From Stigmatella aurantiaca (GTDB taxonomy: Bacteria; Myxococcota; Myxococcia; Myxococcales; Myxococcaceae), in assembly GCF_900109545.1 (NCBI RefSeq), contig NZ_FOAP01000010.1, positions 292,225 to 356,224 on the forward strand: DNA of 64,000 nucleotides, in the 5' to 3' direction. Both the position numbers and the translations under genes were made by a program. The notes under the pieces were generated by a model that saw only the letters and a list, made by a program, of their open reading frames with translations, was not told the DNA's origin and searched no databases. Shown here piece after piece: positions 1-9,689 of this stretch (positions are counted from its first letter, which is position 1; each line of letters begins with the position of its first letter).

Positions 1-1340
1 GGTGCCAGGCCTGAGCGGGGTGATGGCGGTGGCGGCGGGCTACTCCCACTCGCTGGCGTTGCGCTCGGATGGCACCGTGTGGGCTTGGGGGAACAACGGA
101 AGCGGCCAGTTGGGAGATGGCACCATGAGTGACCGCCAGGTGCCAGTGGTGGTGCAAGGCGTGAGCGGAGGGGGGGCCGTGGCGGCGGGCGACTCCCACT
201 CGTTGATGGTGCGCCCGGACGGCACGGTGTGGGCCTGGGGGTTCAACGGAAGCGGCCAGTTGGGGAGCGGCACGACGAGTCGGCGCCCGGTACCTGTGGC
301 GGTGCAAGGCCTGAGCGGGGTGGAGGCCATGGCGGCGGGCGACTCTCACTCGCTGGCGTTGCGCTCGGACGGCACCGTGTGGACCTGGGGGGACAACGCC
401 TATGGCCAGTTGGGGGATGGCACCACGAGCCGGCGCCAGGTGCCAGGGGTGGTGCAAGGCGTGAGCGGGGTGGTGGCGGTGGCGGTGGGCTCCTTCCACT
501 CGCTGGCGTTGCGCTCGGACGGCACGGTGTGGGCCTGGGGGTACAACCCTTACAGCCAATTGGGGGATGGCACCACGAGCCAACGCTCGGTGCCTGGGGT
601 GGTGCCAGGCGTGAGCGGGGTGGAGGCCGTGGCGGCAGGCGATTCCCACTCGCTGGCGTTGCGCTCGGACGGCACCGTGTGGGCTTGGGGGAACAACTAT
701 TACGGCCAGCTGGGGGATGGCACGACGAGTCGGCGCCCGGTGCCCGTGGCGGTGCCAGGCCTGAGCGGAGTGGTGGCCGTGGTGGCGGGCGACTCCCACT
801 CGCTGGCGTTGCGCTCGGATGGCACCGTGTGGGCTTGGGGGAACAACGGAAGCGGCCAGTTGGGGGATGGCTCCACGACTCGACGCACGGTGCCTGTAGC
901 GGTGCAAGGCGTGAGCGGGGTGGTGGCTGTGGCGGCGGGTTCCTTCCACTCACTGGCGTTGCGCTCGGACGGCACCGTGTGGACCTGGGGGTACAACAGA
1001 GACGGCCAGTTGGGGGATGGCACCACGAGTCAACGCAAGGTGCCTGTGGCGGTGCAAGGCGTGAGCGGGGGGGTGGCCGTGGCGGCGGGTGACTCCCACT
1101 CGTTGGTGGTGCGCTCGGACGGCACCGTGTGGGCTTGGGGGAACAACGGAGACGGCCAGTTGGGGGATGGCACCACGACGAGCCGACGCACGGTGCCTGT
1201 GGCGGTGCAAGGCGTGAGCGGAGGGAGGGCCGTGGCGGCGGGCGACTCCCACTCGCTGATGGTGCGCTCGGACGGCACCCTGTGGGGGTGGGGGGACAAC
1301 GGAAACGGCCAGGTTGGCGATGGCGGGCCTACAAACTACG
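1..1340 (+). repeat. 150-bp tandem DNA repeat encoding RCC1 blades
   Basis: The segment beginning gcgctcggatggcaccgtgt recurs at 61, 211, 361, 511, 661, 811, 961 and 1111, that is exactly every 150 bp, then at about 1264 after one extra codon. Copies are mostly identical at the nucleotide level, not only in protein, which suggests recent expansion or gene conversion and makes copy number prone to change. Confidence 0.9.
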
Positions 1341-1372
1341 CACACACTCCCGTTCTCTCCTTGCTGTATTGA
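2..1372 (+). CDS. RCC1-repeat protein, 5' end outside window
   Basis: Open from the left edge of the window, so the N-terminus is missing and the first base is not a real start. The 456 visible residues are about nine near-identical RCC1-type blades of about 50 residues, each carrying the core [15 protein letters not shown] and then GQLGDGTTS and VPV-VQGVSG. RCC1 repeats fold as beta-propellers. In myxobacteria, long RCC1 arrays like this are usually secreted or surface proteins of unknown role, not chromatin factors. Nothing in the visible part indicates an enzyme. It ends cleanly at a TGA after a degenerate last blade (positions 1264-1372). Family call is firm; function is unknown. Confidence 0.85.
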   Translation: MPGLSGVMAVAAGYSHSLALRSDGTVWAWGNNGSGQLGDGTMSDRQVPVVVQGVSGGGAVAAGDSHSLMVRPDGTVWAWGFNGSGQLGSGTTSRRPVPVAVQGLSGVEAMAAGDSHSLALRSDGTVWTWGDNAYGQLGDGTTSRRQVPGVVQGVSGVVAVAVGSFHSLALRSDGTVWAWGYNPYSQLGDGTTSQRSVPGVVPGVSGVEAVAAGDSHSLALRSDGTVWAWGNNYYGQLGDGTTSRRPVPVAVPGLSGVVAVVAGDSHSLALRSDGTVWAWGNNGSGQLGDGSTTRRTVPVAVQGVSGVVAVAAGSFHSLALRSDGTVWTWGYNRDGQLGDGTTSQRKVPVAVQGVSGGVAVAAGDSHSLVVRSDGTVWAWGNNGDGQLGDGTTTSRRTVPVAVQGVSGGRAVAAGDSHSLMVRSDGTLWGWGDNGNGQVGDGGPTNYAHTPVLSLLY

Positions 1373-1463
1373 AAGAGGGCCTCTCCGGTCATGAGTTCGC
1401 AGGTGACCTCACGCTGCTTCCTGGCGCTTGAGCGTCACCTGCACCGCAGAGTTAGAGTGAGGC

Positions 1464-2111
1464 ATGTTCGGCAAGAAAGAGCCGCCCTCCCGCTCCCAGC
1501 TCATCGCCGAGGCGGATCGCGCCCGGGCCCGGGGCAAGCTCAAGCGGGCCATTCAGGGCTACCGCCAGGCGCTGGCGCTGGAGCCAAAGGACCCCGCCGT
1601 CCACGTCAAGCTGGCCCCCCTGCTGGCCCGGACGAAGGAGCCCGAGGCGGCGCTCCAGAGCTTTCGCGAGGCGGCCCAGGGCCATCTGGACAAGGGCTTC
1701 GCAGACAAGGCCCTGGCCGTCTACACCCAGGCGGCGGAGACGTTCCCCGCCCAGACCGGGCTCTGGCAGCAGGTGGCGCGGATGAACGTGGAGCGGGGGC
1801 GCCGCGCCGACGCGGTCCGCATCCTCCTGCGCGGCCGCTTCTCCCTGCGGCGCAGGAACGAGCGCGCGGAGGCCATCATCCTGTTGAAGGAAGTCCTGGC
1901 GTTGGAGCCCACGCTCTTCACCCCCCGGTTGGATCTGGCGCGGCTGCTGGCCCAGCGGCACTCGCGGGCCGAGGCGATGGCGCTGCTGGAGCCCATGGAG
2001 AAGGCCCTGACGGGGCCCCAGCTCCGTCAGGTGCGCTGGACGATGCTGCGCGTCGCCCCGGGGGTGGGCGCCGGGTGGCGGTGGCTTCGCGCCGCCGTGG
2101 TGGGCCGCTGA
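1464..2111 (+). CDS. tetratricopeptide-repeat protein
   Basis: 215 residues starting MFGKKE behind a GTGAGG. It has no signal peptide, so it is probably cytoplasmic. TPR-like helical pairs are visible around residues 16-50 (RGKLKRAIQGYRQALALEPK), 50-85 and 85-120 (KALAVYTQAAETFP), with further alpha-helical sequence to the end (WRWLRAAVVGR). TPR arrays bind protein partners; no catalytic motif is seen. A short AraC-family remnant follows directly in another frame. Partner and role cannot be told from the sequence. Confidence 0.75.
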   Translation: MFGKKEPPSRSQLIAEADRARARGKLKRAIQGYRQALALEPKDPAVHVKLAPLLARTKEPEAALQSFREAAQGHLDKGFADKALAVYTQAAETFPAQTGLWQQVARMNVERGRRADAVRILLRGRFSLRRRNERAEAIILLKEVLALEPTLFTPRLDLARLLAQRHSRAEAMALLEPMEKALTGPQLRQVRWTMLRVAPGVGAGWRWLRAAVVGR

Positions 2112-2332
2112 GCAAGCTGGCCGGGGAGGGACAGCGCTGCGCGGGTCTGCTAGAGGGCCTGCGGCGAGAGCGCGCCGCGGACTTCCTCCAGCGCCGGGTC
2201 TCCATCGCCGAGGTCTCTTTTCTCCTGGGCGATGGTGAGCCCAGCGTTTTTCACCGGGCGCTCAAACGGTGGTGGGGCGTGAGTCCAGAAACATTTCGGC
2301 AGCGGCACGCCGCCGATCCCCATACAAGGTGA
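2112..2332 (+). pseudogene. AraC-family regulator C-terminal stump
   Basis: Directly after the TPR stop, a different frame stays open for about 73 codons. It reads as the second half of an AraC HTH domain: LRRERAADFLQRR, SIAEVSFLLGDGEPS, then FHRALKRWWGVSPETFRQRH. The ligand-binding domain and first HTH helix expected upstream are replaced by the TPR gene, and there is no start codon of its own. Most likely the 3' relic of a deleted AraC gene. Translation as a frameshift fusion with the TPR protein is possible but unlikely, because the TPR protein ends in a normal way. Confidence 0.6.
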
Positions 2333-2336
2333 ACCC

Positions 2337-2789
2337 ATGCGTTACTTCGAGGATTTTCAGGTCGGCCAGGTCCACGAGGCCGGGCCACACAAGGTGACGC
2401 GCGAGGAGATCCTCGCGTTCGCGCAACAGTATGATCCGCAATCCTTCCACCTGGATGACGAGGCGGGGCGCCGCACCATCTATGGCGGCATCATCGCCAG
2501 CGGCTGGCACACCGCGGCCATCAGCCACCGCCTGCTGGTGGACTGTATCCTGAAGGATTCGGCGGGCCTGGGCTCGCCCGGCGTGGACGAGCTGCGGTGG
2601 ATCCGCCCCGTGCGGCCCGATGACGCGCTGTCCCTGCGGGTCGAGGTGGTGGAGCTCATCCCGTCGCGGACCAAGCGCGACCGGGGCGCCATCCGGTGCC
2701 GGATGGAGCTGCGCAACCAGCAGGGTGAGGGGGTGATGACCCTGAACGCCATCTCCATGTTCTCGCGCCGCGAAGCCTCCATTGAGTAG
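2337..2789 (+). CDS. MaoC-like (R)-enoyl-CoA hydratase family protein
   Basis: 150 residues, single hot-dog domain. The MaoC signature is present as YDPQSFHLDDEAG, with Asp33 and His38 as the likely catalytic pair. It is followed by the family's glycine-rich segment YGGIIASGWHTAAI. Start ATG 2337 is well placed behind AAGGTG (5-nt gap). Family members hydrate 2-enoyl-CoAs in fatty acid, PHA or polyketide metabolism, or act on related acyl-CoA substrates; the substrate cannot be told here. Only 54 bp separate it from the ydcS-like gene, so co-transcription with the polyamine operon is possible but not needed by function. Confidence 0.85.
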   Translation: MRYFEDFQVGQVHEAGPHKVTREEILAFAQQYDPQSFHLDDEAGRRTIYGGIIASGWHTAAISHRLLVDCILKDSAGLGSPGVDELRWIRPVRPDDALSLRVEVVELIPSRTKRDRGAIRCRMELRNQQGEGVMTLNAISMFSRREASIE

Positions 2790-2843
2790 GGCCGCAGCCT
2801 CTGGCTACAGTACGCGCGGATCAAACCCCAAGGAGGAATGCGG

Positions 2844-3992
2844 ATGCTGAACCTCAAGCCGTGGGCTGTGGGCGTGGTGCTGGCGGCGGCGGGGCATTCC
2901 CTGGCCGCCCCCCCGAAGCAGCTCGGCAAGCCGGAAGGCCGCCTCGACATCATCGCGTGGCCCGGCTACGTGGAGCGCGGAGAGACCGACAAGAAGTACG
3001 ACTGGGTCACCGCCTTCGAGAAGGACACCGGCTGCAAGGTCAACGTGAAGACCGCCGCCACCTCGGACGAGATGGTGAGCCTCATGAACCAGGGCGGGTA
3101 TGACCTGGTCACCGCCTCGGGCGACGCGAGCCTGCGCCTGGTGCACGGCAAGAAGGTGCAGGAGGTGAACCCCGAACTCATCCCCTCGTGGAAGACGGTG
3201 GACGCGCGGCTGAAGAGCGCGCCCTGGCACACGGTGGACGGCAAGCACTACGGCGTGCCCTACCAGTGGGGCCCCAACGTGCTCATGTACAACACCCAGG
3301 TGTTCAAGGAGGCGCCCACCTCCTGGTCCGTGGTGTTCGAGCCGCAGAACCTGCCGGACGGCAAGCCCAACAAGGGCCGCGTCCAGGCCTATGACGGCCC
3401 CATCTACATCGCCGATGCGGCGCTGTACCTGGCCAAGAAGAAGCCGGAGCTGGGCATCAAGGATCCGTACGAGCTCAACGCCCAGCAGTACGCCGCGGCG
3501 CTGGCGCTGCTGCGCGGCCAGAAGGCGCTCACCCACCGGTACTGGCACGACGTCACCGTGCAGATGAACGACTTCAAGAACGAGGGCGTCGCCGTCTCCA
3601 GCGCCTGGCCCTACCAGGTCAACGCGCTCAAGGCGGAGAAGAAGCCCGTCGATTCCACCATTCCCGCCGAGGGCTCTACGGGGTGGGCGGACACCACCAT
3701 GATGCACGCGAGCGCCGCACACCCGGTGTGCGCGTACAAGTGGCTGGAGTGGTCGCTCAACCCGAAGCTCCAGTCGGCGCTGGCTGAGTGGTTCGGCTCC
3801 AACCCGGTGGTGCCCGAGGCCTGCCAGACGGCGGCCCCGGGGGGCACGCCGTTCTGTCAGAAGAACGGCTTCGAGCGCTTTGGCGAGGTGAAGTTCTGGA
3901 AGACGCCCGTCGCCAAGTGCGCCAGCCAGGGCACGTGCGTGCCCTACAGCAAGTGGACGCAGGACTACATCGCCATCATGGGCGGGCGCTGA
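2844..3992 (+). CDS. ydcS: putrescine/spermidine-type ABC transporter substrate-binding protein
   Basis: 382 residues. An upstream ATG at 2838 lies only 1 nt from AAGGAGG (2830-2836), so the ATG at 2844 (7-nt gap) is the better start. It gives a signal peptide, MLNLKPWAVGVVLAAAGHSLAA. The mature protein is a PotD/YdcS-like periplasmic binding protein, with LDIIAWPGYVERG near the N-terminus, a GYDLVTASGDASLRL segment and VPYQWGPNVLMYN. It captures a polyamine, probably putrescine, for the ATPase and permeases encoded next. First gene of a block in the same order as E. coli ydcSTUVW; the next gene starts 4 bp after its stop. Confidence 0.88.
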   Translation: MLNLKPWAVGVVLAAAGHSLAAPPKQLGKPEGRLDIIAWPGYVERGETDKKYDWVTAFEKDTGCKVNVKTAATSDEMVSLMNQGGYDLVTASGDASLRLVHGKKVQEVNPELIPSWKTVDARLKSAPWHTVDGKHYGVPYQWGPNVLMYNTQVFKEAPTSWSVVFEPQNLPDGKPNKGRVQAYDGPIYIADAALYLAKKKPELGIKDPYELNAQQYAAALALLRGQKALTHRYWHDVTVQMNDFKNEGVAVSSAWPYQVNALKAEKKPVDSTIPAEGSTGWADTTMMHASAAHPVCAYKWLEWSLNPKLQSALAEWFGSNPVVPEACQTAAPGGTPFCQKNGFERFGEVKFWKTPVAKCASQGTCVPYSKWTQDYIAIMGGR

Positions 3993-3996
3993 GCGC

Positions 3997-5013
3997 GTGA
4001 CGGCCGCCGTCGAACTCAGGGGCCTGCACCGGCACTACGGGGCGGTGCGGGCCGTGGATGACGTCTCCCTGGCCATCCAGGACGGGGAGTTCTTCTCCCT
4101 GCTGGGCCCTTCGGGCTCGGGCAAGACGACGTGCCTGCGCCTCATCGCCGGCTTCGAGCAGCCCACCTCGGGGAGCCTCCTGCTGCACGGCCAGGAGGCC
4201 GCGGGCATTCCGCCCTACGAGCGTGACGTGAACACCGTCTTCCAGGACTACGCCCTGTTTCCGCACATGAACGTGCGGGACAACGTGGCCTACGGGCTGA
4301 TGGTGAAGGGGGTGGAGAAGAAGCGCCGCCACGCGGAGGCCGAGGGCGCGCTGGAGCTGGTGGCGCTCAAGGGCTATGGCGCGCGCCGGCCCGCCGAGCT
4401 GTCCGGAGGGCAGCGCCAGCGCGTGGCCCTGGCCCGGGCGCTCGTCAACAAGCCCCGGGTGCTCCTGCTGGACGAGCCGCTGGGAGCGCTGGACTTGCGG
4501 CTGCGCGAGCAGATGCAGACGGAGCTGAAGTCCCTGCAGCGCCGGCTGGGCATCACCTTCATCTACGTCACCCACGACCAGGGCGAGGCCCTGTCCATGT
4601 CGGACCGGGTGGCCGTCTTCAGCCACGGCCGCATCGAGCAGGTGGACACCCCGCGGGGGCTCTACACGCGGCCGCGCACGGCCTTCGTCGCCCGCTTCGT
4701 GGGCACCTCCAACGTGGTGGAGGGCACGCTGGCCCAGCAACTCACCGGCTCGGCGCGGCCCTTCTCCGTGCGGCCCGAGCACATCCGCTTCGCGGGCGAG
4801 GCCGCCTCCGACGGTCCGAGCGTGGAGGGGCGGCTCGTGGACGTGCAGTACCACGGGTCCACCAGCCGCTACACGGTGGAGGTGGCCGAGGGCACGGTGC
4901 TGGCCCTGAGCCTTCCCAACGCGGAGTCCGAAGCCGGAGGCCCCCGGCCGGGAGAGCCGGTGCGGCTGACCTGGTCCCGCCAGGCCATGGTGGAGCTGGA
5001 GCTGGGGACGTGA
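3997..5013 (+). CDS. ydcT: polyamine ABC transporter ATPase
   Basis: 338 residues from a GTG. Complete ABC ATPase: Walker A GPSGSGKTT (res 37-45), Q-loop Gln83 in FQDYALF, signature LSGGQ (135-139), Walker B LLLDEP (Asp159, Glu160), and switch His193 in VTHD. A C-terminal TOBE-like region (about 235-335, with FSVRPEHIRF) is typical of PotA/MalK-type ATPases. It powers the YdcU/YdcV permease pair. Its stop overlaps the next start as GTGA, so the genes are translationally coupled. Confidence 0.92.
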   Translation: MTAAVELRGLHRHYGAVRAVDDVSLAIQDGEFFSLLGPSGSGKTTCLRLIAGFEQPTSGSLLLHGQEAAGIPPYERDVNTVFQDYALFPHMNVRDNVAYGLMVKGVEKKRRHAEAEGALELVALKGYGARRPAELSGGQRQRVALARALVNKPRVLLLDEPLGALDLRLREQMQTELKSLQRRLGITFIYVTHDQGEALSMSDRVAVFSHGRIEQVDTPRGLYTRPRTAFVARFVGTSNVVEGTLAQQLTGSARPFSVRPEHIRFAGEAASDGPSVEGRLVDVQYHGSTSRYTVEVAEGTVLALSLPNAESEAGGPRPGEPVRLTWSRQAMVELELGT

Positions 5014-5942
5014 GCGGGAGCTCGCCGGGGGCAGGGGTGGGGCGGGTGCTCTCCAACGTCCTCTACCGGCGGAGCACGCTGCGCCTGCTGCTCATGCTCA
5101 CCCCGCCGCTTCTCTGGTTCGGCGCGGTGTACCTGGGCTCGCTGCTGGCCCTGCTGGCCCAGAGCTTCTACACCTTCGACGACTTCACCATGGCGGTGAC
5201 GCCGGAGCTCACCTGGGTGAACTACCAGGCGCTCCTGGAGGACGCCAACGCGGACATCGTCCTGCGCACGGTGGGCATGGCCTGCGCGGTGACGGTGGCC
5301 TCCGCGTTGCTGGCCTTCCCCATCGCCTACTATGGGGCGCGCTACGCGCACGGCTGGCGCAAGGGCTTCTTCTACGTGGCGGTGATGCTACCCATGTGGG
5401 CCAGCTACATCGTCAAGGCGTACGCCTGGACGGTCATCCTCACCCGGGGCGGCATCCTCTACTGGCTGGTGGGCAAGCTGGGCCTGCTGCCCGCGCTGGA
5501 GTGGCTGCTGGAGGTTCCCGCCGTGGGGGGCACCTCGCTGTCCACCTCGCACCTGGGGCGCTTCCTGGTGTTCACCTACGTGTGGCTGCCCTTCATGATC
5601 CTCCCGGTGCAGGCGGCCATCGAGCGCGTGCCGCCCCAGCTCTTGCAGGCCTCGGCGGACCTGGGCGCGCGTCCGGTGCAGACGTTCCGCACGGTGCTGC
5701 TGCCGCTGGCGTTTCCCGGCGTGGTGGCGGGCTCCATCTTCACCTTCTCGCTCACGCTCGGTGACTTCATCATCCCGCAGCTCATCGGGCCCTCGGGCCT
5801 CTTCATTGGCTCCATGGTCAACACGATGCAGGGCTCGGTGGGGAACCTGCCCCTGGCGGCGGCCTTCACCGGGGTGCCCATCCTCATCATCGCCGTCTAC
5901 CTGTCGCTGGCCCGGCGCCTGGGGGCCTTCGATGCGCTCTGA
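5010..5942 (+). CDS. ydcU: polyamine ABC transporter permease 1
   Basis: 310 residues from GTG 5010, overlapping the ATPase stop by 4 bp. Several hydrophobic segments, starting with [20 protein letters not shown]. The cytoplasmic coupling (EAA) loop is [20 protein letters not shown], followed by [20 protein letters not shown], both typical of the PotB/YdcU family. Forms the inner-membrane channel together with the next gene. Its 3' end overlaps that gene by 11 bp. Confidence 0.9.
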   Translation: MSGSSPGAGVGRVLSNVLYRRSTLRLLLMLTPPLLWFGAVYLGSLLALLAQSFYTFDDFTMAVTPELTWVNYQALLEDANADIVLRTVGMACAVTVASALLAFPIAYYGARYAHGWRKGFFYVAVMLPMWASYIVKAYAWTVILTRGGILYWLVGKLGLLPALEWLLEVPAVGGTSLSTSHLGRFLVFTYVWLPFMILPVQAAIERVPPQLLQASADLGARPVQTFRTVLLPLAFPGVVAGSIFTFSLTLGDFIIPQLIGPSGLFIGSMVNTMQGSVGNLPLAAAFTGVPILIIAVYLSLARRLGAFDAL

Positions 5943-6759
5943 GGACACCTCCTCCCTCGCGCCGCGTGCCCCCCGGTGGCTGGCCGTGCTGGCCTGGGGC
6001 GGGCTCGCCTTCCTGCACTTCCCCATCGCCGTGGTGTGCCTCTACGCCTTCAACACGGAGGAGAGCGCCTTCAGCTTCCCGCTCCAGGGCTTCACCCTGC
6101 GCTGGTTCCGGGTGGCGCTGGAGCGCGAGGACGTGCTGCAGGCCATCTTCCTGTCCCTGCGCGTGGCGGCGGCGGCCACGGTGCTCGCCCTGGTGCTCGG
6201 CACGCTGGCGGCCCTGGTGCTGGCACGCCGCCGGTTCTTTGGCCGCGAGGCCCTCACGCTGATGTTCGCGCTGCCCATCGCGCTGCCGGGCATCATCACC
6301 GGCATCGCGCTGCTGTCGGCCTTCCGGCTGGCGGAGGTGTCCCTGGGCTTCTGGACCATCGCGGCCGGGCACGGCACGTTCTGCCTGGTGGTGGTCTACA
6401 ACAACGTCGTCGCCCGGCTGCGGCGCACCCCGCACACGCTCGTGGAGGCCTCCATGGACCTGGGGGCCGATGGCCTGCAGACCTTCCGCTACGTGCTGCT
6501 GCCGCAGATGGCCACCGCGCTGCTGGCCGGCGGCATCCTCGCCTTCGCCTTGAGCTTCGATGAAATCATCGTCACCACCTTCACGGCGGGCCACGAGCGC
6601 ACGCTGCCCATCTGGATGCTCAACCAGCTGGGCAGGCCGCGCGATGTGCCGGTGACGAACGTGGTGGCGATGGTGGTGATGTTCGTGACGGCCGTGCCGC
6701 TGCTCCTGGCCTGGCGCCTTACCCGGGGCACCGAGCAGGTGGCCGGCAGCGGCAAGTGA
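5932..6759 (+). CDS. ydcV: polyamine ABC transporter permease 2
   Basis: 275 residues. The ATG at 5932, inside the end of ydcU, is the sensible start: the sequence then opens [24 protein letters not shown] with the first membrane helix. The frame stays open further upstream, but there it only shadows ydcU. The EAA-type loop is [20 protein letters not shown], followed by [13 protein letters not shown] as in PotC/YdcV. Second channel subunit of the same importer. Confidence 0.9.
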   Translation: MRSEDTSSLAPRAPRWLAVLAWGGLAFLHFPIAVVCLYAFNTEESAFSFPLQGFTLRWFRVALEREDVLQAIFLSLRVAAAATVLALVLGTLAALVLARRRFFGREALTLMFALPIALPGIITGIALLSAFRLAEVSLGFWTIAAGHGTFCLVVVYNNVVARLRRTPHTLVEASMDLGADGLQTFRYVLLPQMATALLAGGILAFALSFDEIIVTTFTAGHERTLPIWMLNQLGRPRDVPVTNVVAMVVMFVTAVPLLLAWRLTRGTEQVAGSGK

Positions 6760-6815
6760 CTTTCAACCCCAACGGGCCCGCAGGGGCCCCCTCTCGTGGC
6801 ACCCAGGAGACCCCC

Positions 6816-8255
6816 ATGGATGGCAAGCAACTCGATGGCAAGCAATTCATCGACGGGCAGTTCGTGGCGGGCGAGGGCTCGGTGGAGGACATCCTCGCCC
6901 CGGCCACCGGCGAGGTGATCGCCCGCGTGGCGGAGGCCTCGGCCGCCCAGATTCAGGCCGCGGTGAAGGCCGCCGAGAAGGCCTTTCCCGGCTGGTCCCG
7001 CACCCCGCCGAAGGACCGCGCCACGCTGCTGCTCAAGCTCGCGGATGCCATCGAGGCCCAGGGGGCGGAGTTCGCCCGGCTGGAGTCGCGCAACTGCGGC
7101 AAGCCGTACACCGCGGCCCTCAACGATGAGATTCCGGCGGTGGCGGACGTGTTCCGCTTCTTCGCGGGCGCGGCGCGCTGCATGACGGGCCTGGCCACGG
7201 GCGAGTACGCCGCGGGCTACACGAGCATGATCCGCCGGGACGCGGTGGGCGTGGTGGCCTCCATCGCCCCGTGGAACTACCCGCTGATGATGGCGGCGTG
7301 GAAGCTGGGCCCGGCGGTGGCCGCGGGCAACACGGTGGTCATCAAGCCCTCGGAGCAGACGCCGCTGACGCTGCTGAAGCTCGCCGAGCTCATCGCGGGG
7401 CTGTTCCCGCCCGGTGTCATCAACGTGGTGACGGGGCGCGGGGAGACCGTGGGGGCGCCGCTCATCAGCCAGCCGCAGGTGCGGATGATTTCCCTCACCG
7501 GCGACGTAGCCACGGGCCAGAAGGTGCTCCAGGCCGCCTCGCAGGGCGTCAAGCGCACGCACCTGGAGCTGGGCGGCAAGGCCCCCGTCATCGTCTTCGA
7601 CGACGCGGACCTGGCCAGCGTGGTGGCCGGGGTGCGCACCTTCGGCTTCTACAACGCGGGCCAGGACTGCACCGCCGCGTGCCGCATCTACGCGGGGCCC
7701 AAGGTGTATGACCGGCTGGTGGCGGACCTGACGAGCGCCGTGTCCTCCATCCAGGTGGGTGGCCCGGACGGGCAGGGTGTGGAGATGGGGCCGCTCATCT
7801 CCGAGAAGCAGCGCCAGCGCGTGGCGAGCTTCGTGGAGCGGGCCTCGCGCGAGAAGCACATCGAAGTGACGACGGGCGGCAAGTCCGGGGCGGGGGGCGG
7901 CTTCTTCTATGCGCCCACGGTGGTGGCGGGGGCGCGGCAGGAGGATGAAATCGTCCGCCGGGAGGTGTTCGGCCCGGTGGTCTCCGTGACGCGCTTCTCG
8001 GACCCGGCCGAGGCGATTGCCTGGGCGAACGACTCGGACTACGGGCTGGCCAGCTCCGTGTGGAGCCAGGACATCGGCAAGGCCATGAGGGTGGCCGCCG
8101 AACTCCAGTACGGTTGCACGTGGATCAACTCCCACTTCATGCTGGTGAGCGAGATGCCCCACGGCGGCATGAAGCGCTCGGGGTATGGCAAGGACTTGTC
8201 CATGTATGCGCTGGAGGACTACACGACGGTCCGCCACGTGATGGTGAAGTACTGA
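6816..8255 (+). CDS. ydcW: gamma-aminobutyraldehyde dehydrogenase (YdcW/PatD-like)
   Basis: 479 residues from ATG 6816, behind AGGAGA (5-nt gap). A GTG at 6756 in frame lies at the ydcV stop and lacks such a site. NAD-dependent aldehyde dehydrogenase with general base Glu251 in [16 protein letters not shown] and nucleophile Cys285 in [15 protein letters not shown]. It resembles E. coli YdcW closely throughout ([65 protein letters not shown]), so substrate assignment is better than for most ALDHs. Reaction: 4-aminobutanal + NAD+ to GABA. It sits between the polyamine importer and gabT, which fits the putrescine-to-GABA route. Confidence 0.9.
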   Translation: MDGKQLDGKQFIDGQFVAGEGSVEDILAPATGEVIARVAEASAAQIQAAVKAAEKAFPGWSRTPPKDRATLLLKLADAIEAQGAEFARLESRNCGKPYTAALNDEIPAVADVFRFFAGAARCMTGLATGEYAAGYTSMIRRDAVGVVASIAPWNYPLMMAAWKLGPAVAAGNTVVIKPSEQTPLTLLKLAELIAGLFPPGVINVVTGRGETVGAPLISQPQVRMISLTGDVATGQKVLQAASQGVKRTHLELGGKAPVIVFDDADLASVVAGVRTFGFYNAGQDCTAACRIYAGPKVYDRLVADLTSAVSSIQVGGPDGQGVEMGPLISEKQRQRVASFVERASREKHIEVTTGGKSGAGGGFFYAPTVVAGARQEDEIVRREVFGPVVSVTRFSDPAEAIAWANDSDYGLASSVWSQDIGKAMRVAAELQYGCTWINSHFMLVSEMPHGGMKRSGYGKDLSMYALEDYTTVRHVMVKY

Positions 8256-8291
8256 GGGCCCGGGAGCGGACCCACACAAGGGGGTTGCCAG

Positions 8292-9563
8292 ATGAGTGAC
8301 AAGAACGTCAGCCTGCTGAGCCGCAAGGACGCCGCCACGCCGCGAGGGGTGGGGGTGATGGCGCCCTTCTTCGTGGCCCGCGCGGAGAACAGCGAACTGT
8401 GGGACGTGGAGGGCCGCCGCTTCATCGACTTCGCGGGCGGCATCGCGGTGCTCAACACCGGGCACCGCCACCCCCGGGTGGTCGCCGCGGTGAAGGCCCA
8501 GCTGGACGCCTTCACGCACAGCGCCTACCAGATCGTCCCGTATGAGTCCTACGTGCGGCTGGCCGAGCGGCTCAACCAGCTCACCCCCGGCGCGTTCGCC
8601 AAGAAGACGACCTTCTTCTCCACGGGCGCGGAGGCGGTGGAGAACGCGGTGAAGATCGCCCGGGCGGCCACGGGCCGCAGCGGCGTCATCGCCTTCAGCG
8701 GCGGGTTCCACGGCCGGACGATGATGGGCATGGCGCTCACCGGCAAGGTGTCCCCCTACAAGGCAGGCTTCGGGCCGTTCCCGCCCGAGGTCTACCACGT
8801 GCCCTTTCCCTCCGGGCTGCATGGCATCCGCGTGGAGGACACGTTCCAGGCGCTCCGGAACCTCTTCGCGGCGGACATCGAGCCGAAGCGCGTGGCGGCC
8901 ATCCTCATCGAGCCGGTGCAGGGCGAGGGCGGCTTCTACGTGGCGCCCCCCGAGCTGATGCGGCGCCTGCGCAAGCTGTGTGACGAGCACGGCATCCTGC
9001 TCATCGCGGATGAGGTGCAGACGGGCTTCGCGCGCACGGGTAAGTGGTTCGCGATGCAGCACCACGACGTGGTGCCGGACCTGGTGGTGACGGCCAAGTC
9101 CCTGGCCGGCGGCTTCCCGCTGTCGGCGGTGACGGGCCGCGCGGAGGTGATGGACGCCCCGGCGCCCGGAGGGCTCGGGGGCACCTACGCGGGCAACCCA
9201 CTGTCGATCGCGGCGGCGCACGCGGTGCTGGACGTCATCGAGGAGGAGGGGCTGGTGGGCCGGGCCAACGAGCTGGGCGGGGTGCTGCGCACGCGGCTCG
9301 AGGCGCTCAAGGCGAAGGTGCCCCAGATGGCGGAGGTGCGCGGGCTGGGGGCCATGCTGGCGGTGGAGTTCTGCCAGCCTGGAGGTAACACCCCGGACGC
9401 CGAGTTCACCAAGACGGTGAAGGCGCGGGCGCTGGACAAGGGGCTCATGCTGCTGACGTGCGGCGTCCACTCCAACGTCATCCGCTTCCTCTTCCCGCTG
9501 ACGGTGCCCGAGCCGGTCTTCAAGGAAGGGCTCGCTATCCTTGAGTCCTCGCTGGCGGGGTAA
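8292..9563 (+). CDS. gabT: 4-aminobutyrate aminotransferase
   Basis: 423 residues. Class III PLP-dependent aminotransferase with the family's TGAEAVENAVKIAR phosphate-binding region, Asp240 in LLIADEVQTGFARTG and PLP lysine Lys269 in VTAKSLAGGFPLSAV. Converts GABA and 2-oxoglutarate to succinic semialdehyde and glutamate. It follows ydcW by 36 bp and completes putrescine uptake to GABA to succinic semialdehyde in one operon. A dedicated putrescine transaminase (patA) and GabD are not in this window. Other omega-transaminase substrates are possible, but the context supports GABA. Confidence 0.9.
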   Translation: MSDKNVSLLSRKDAATPRGVGVMAPFFVARAENSELWDVEGRRFIDFAGGIAVLNTGHRHPRVVAAVKAQLDAFTHSAYQIVPYESYVRLAERLNQLTPGAFAKKTTFFSTGAEAVENAVKIARAATGRSGVIAFSGGFHGRTMMGMALTGKVSPYKAGFGPFPPEVYHVPFPSGLHGIRVEDTFQALRNLFAADIEPKRVAAILIEPVQGEGGFYVAPPELMRRLRKLCDEHGILLIADEVQTGFARTGKWFAMQHHDVVPDLVVTAKSLAGGFPLSAVTGRAEVMDAPAPGGLGGTYAGNPLSIAAAHAVLDVIEEEGLVGRANELGGVLRTRLEALKAKVPQMAEVRGLGAMLAVEFCQPGGNTPDAEFTKTVKARALDKGLMLLTCGVHSNVIRFLFPLTVPEPVFKEGLAILESSLAG

Positions 9564-9588
9564 TGATCTCATTCACAATGAGATCGTT
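9562..9588 (+). terminator. hairpin after gabT, possible terminator or operator
   Basis: GATCTCATT (9565-9573), loop CAC, AATGAGATC (9577-9585) form a perfect 9-bp stem extended by a GU and two AU pairs, starting at the gabT stop codon and followed by a short GTTTTC. It could terminate the ydc-gabT transcript. The stem is AT-rich and the T-run short, so a dimeric-repressor operator for the next operon is the alternative. Confidence 0.5.
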
Positions 9589-9689
9589 TTCATCCGTAGG
9601 ATAGCCATAACGCTTCGCGTCGAAAAACGAAACTGCCCCCGGTGGCATGGATCGCATATATGGGGCACTCTCCATGTGAGGAGTGATCC

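Noticed and set aside
3997..9563. Assignment of the whole block to spermidine uptake (PotABCD)
   Set aside because: The ALDH resembles YdcW closely and gabT follows, so putrescine/GABA catabolism explains the block better.
6489..9572. 1027-codon open frame on the minus strand
   Set aside because: Complement of ydcV-ydcW-gabT in high-GC DNA. Translation is rich in Arg/His/Gly/Ala without domain motifs, and the + strand genes are clear.
9577..9595. Fur-box-like sequence after gabT
   Set aside because: It needs a gap and several mismatches to fit the 19-bp consensus, and neither flanking operon concerns iron.
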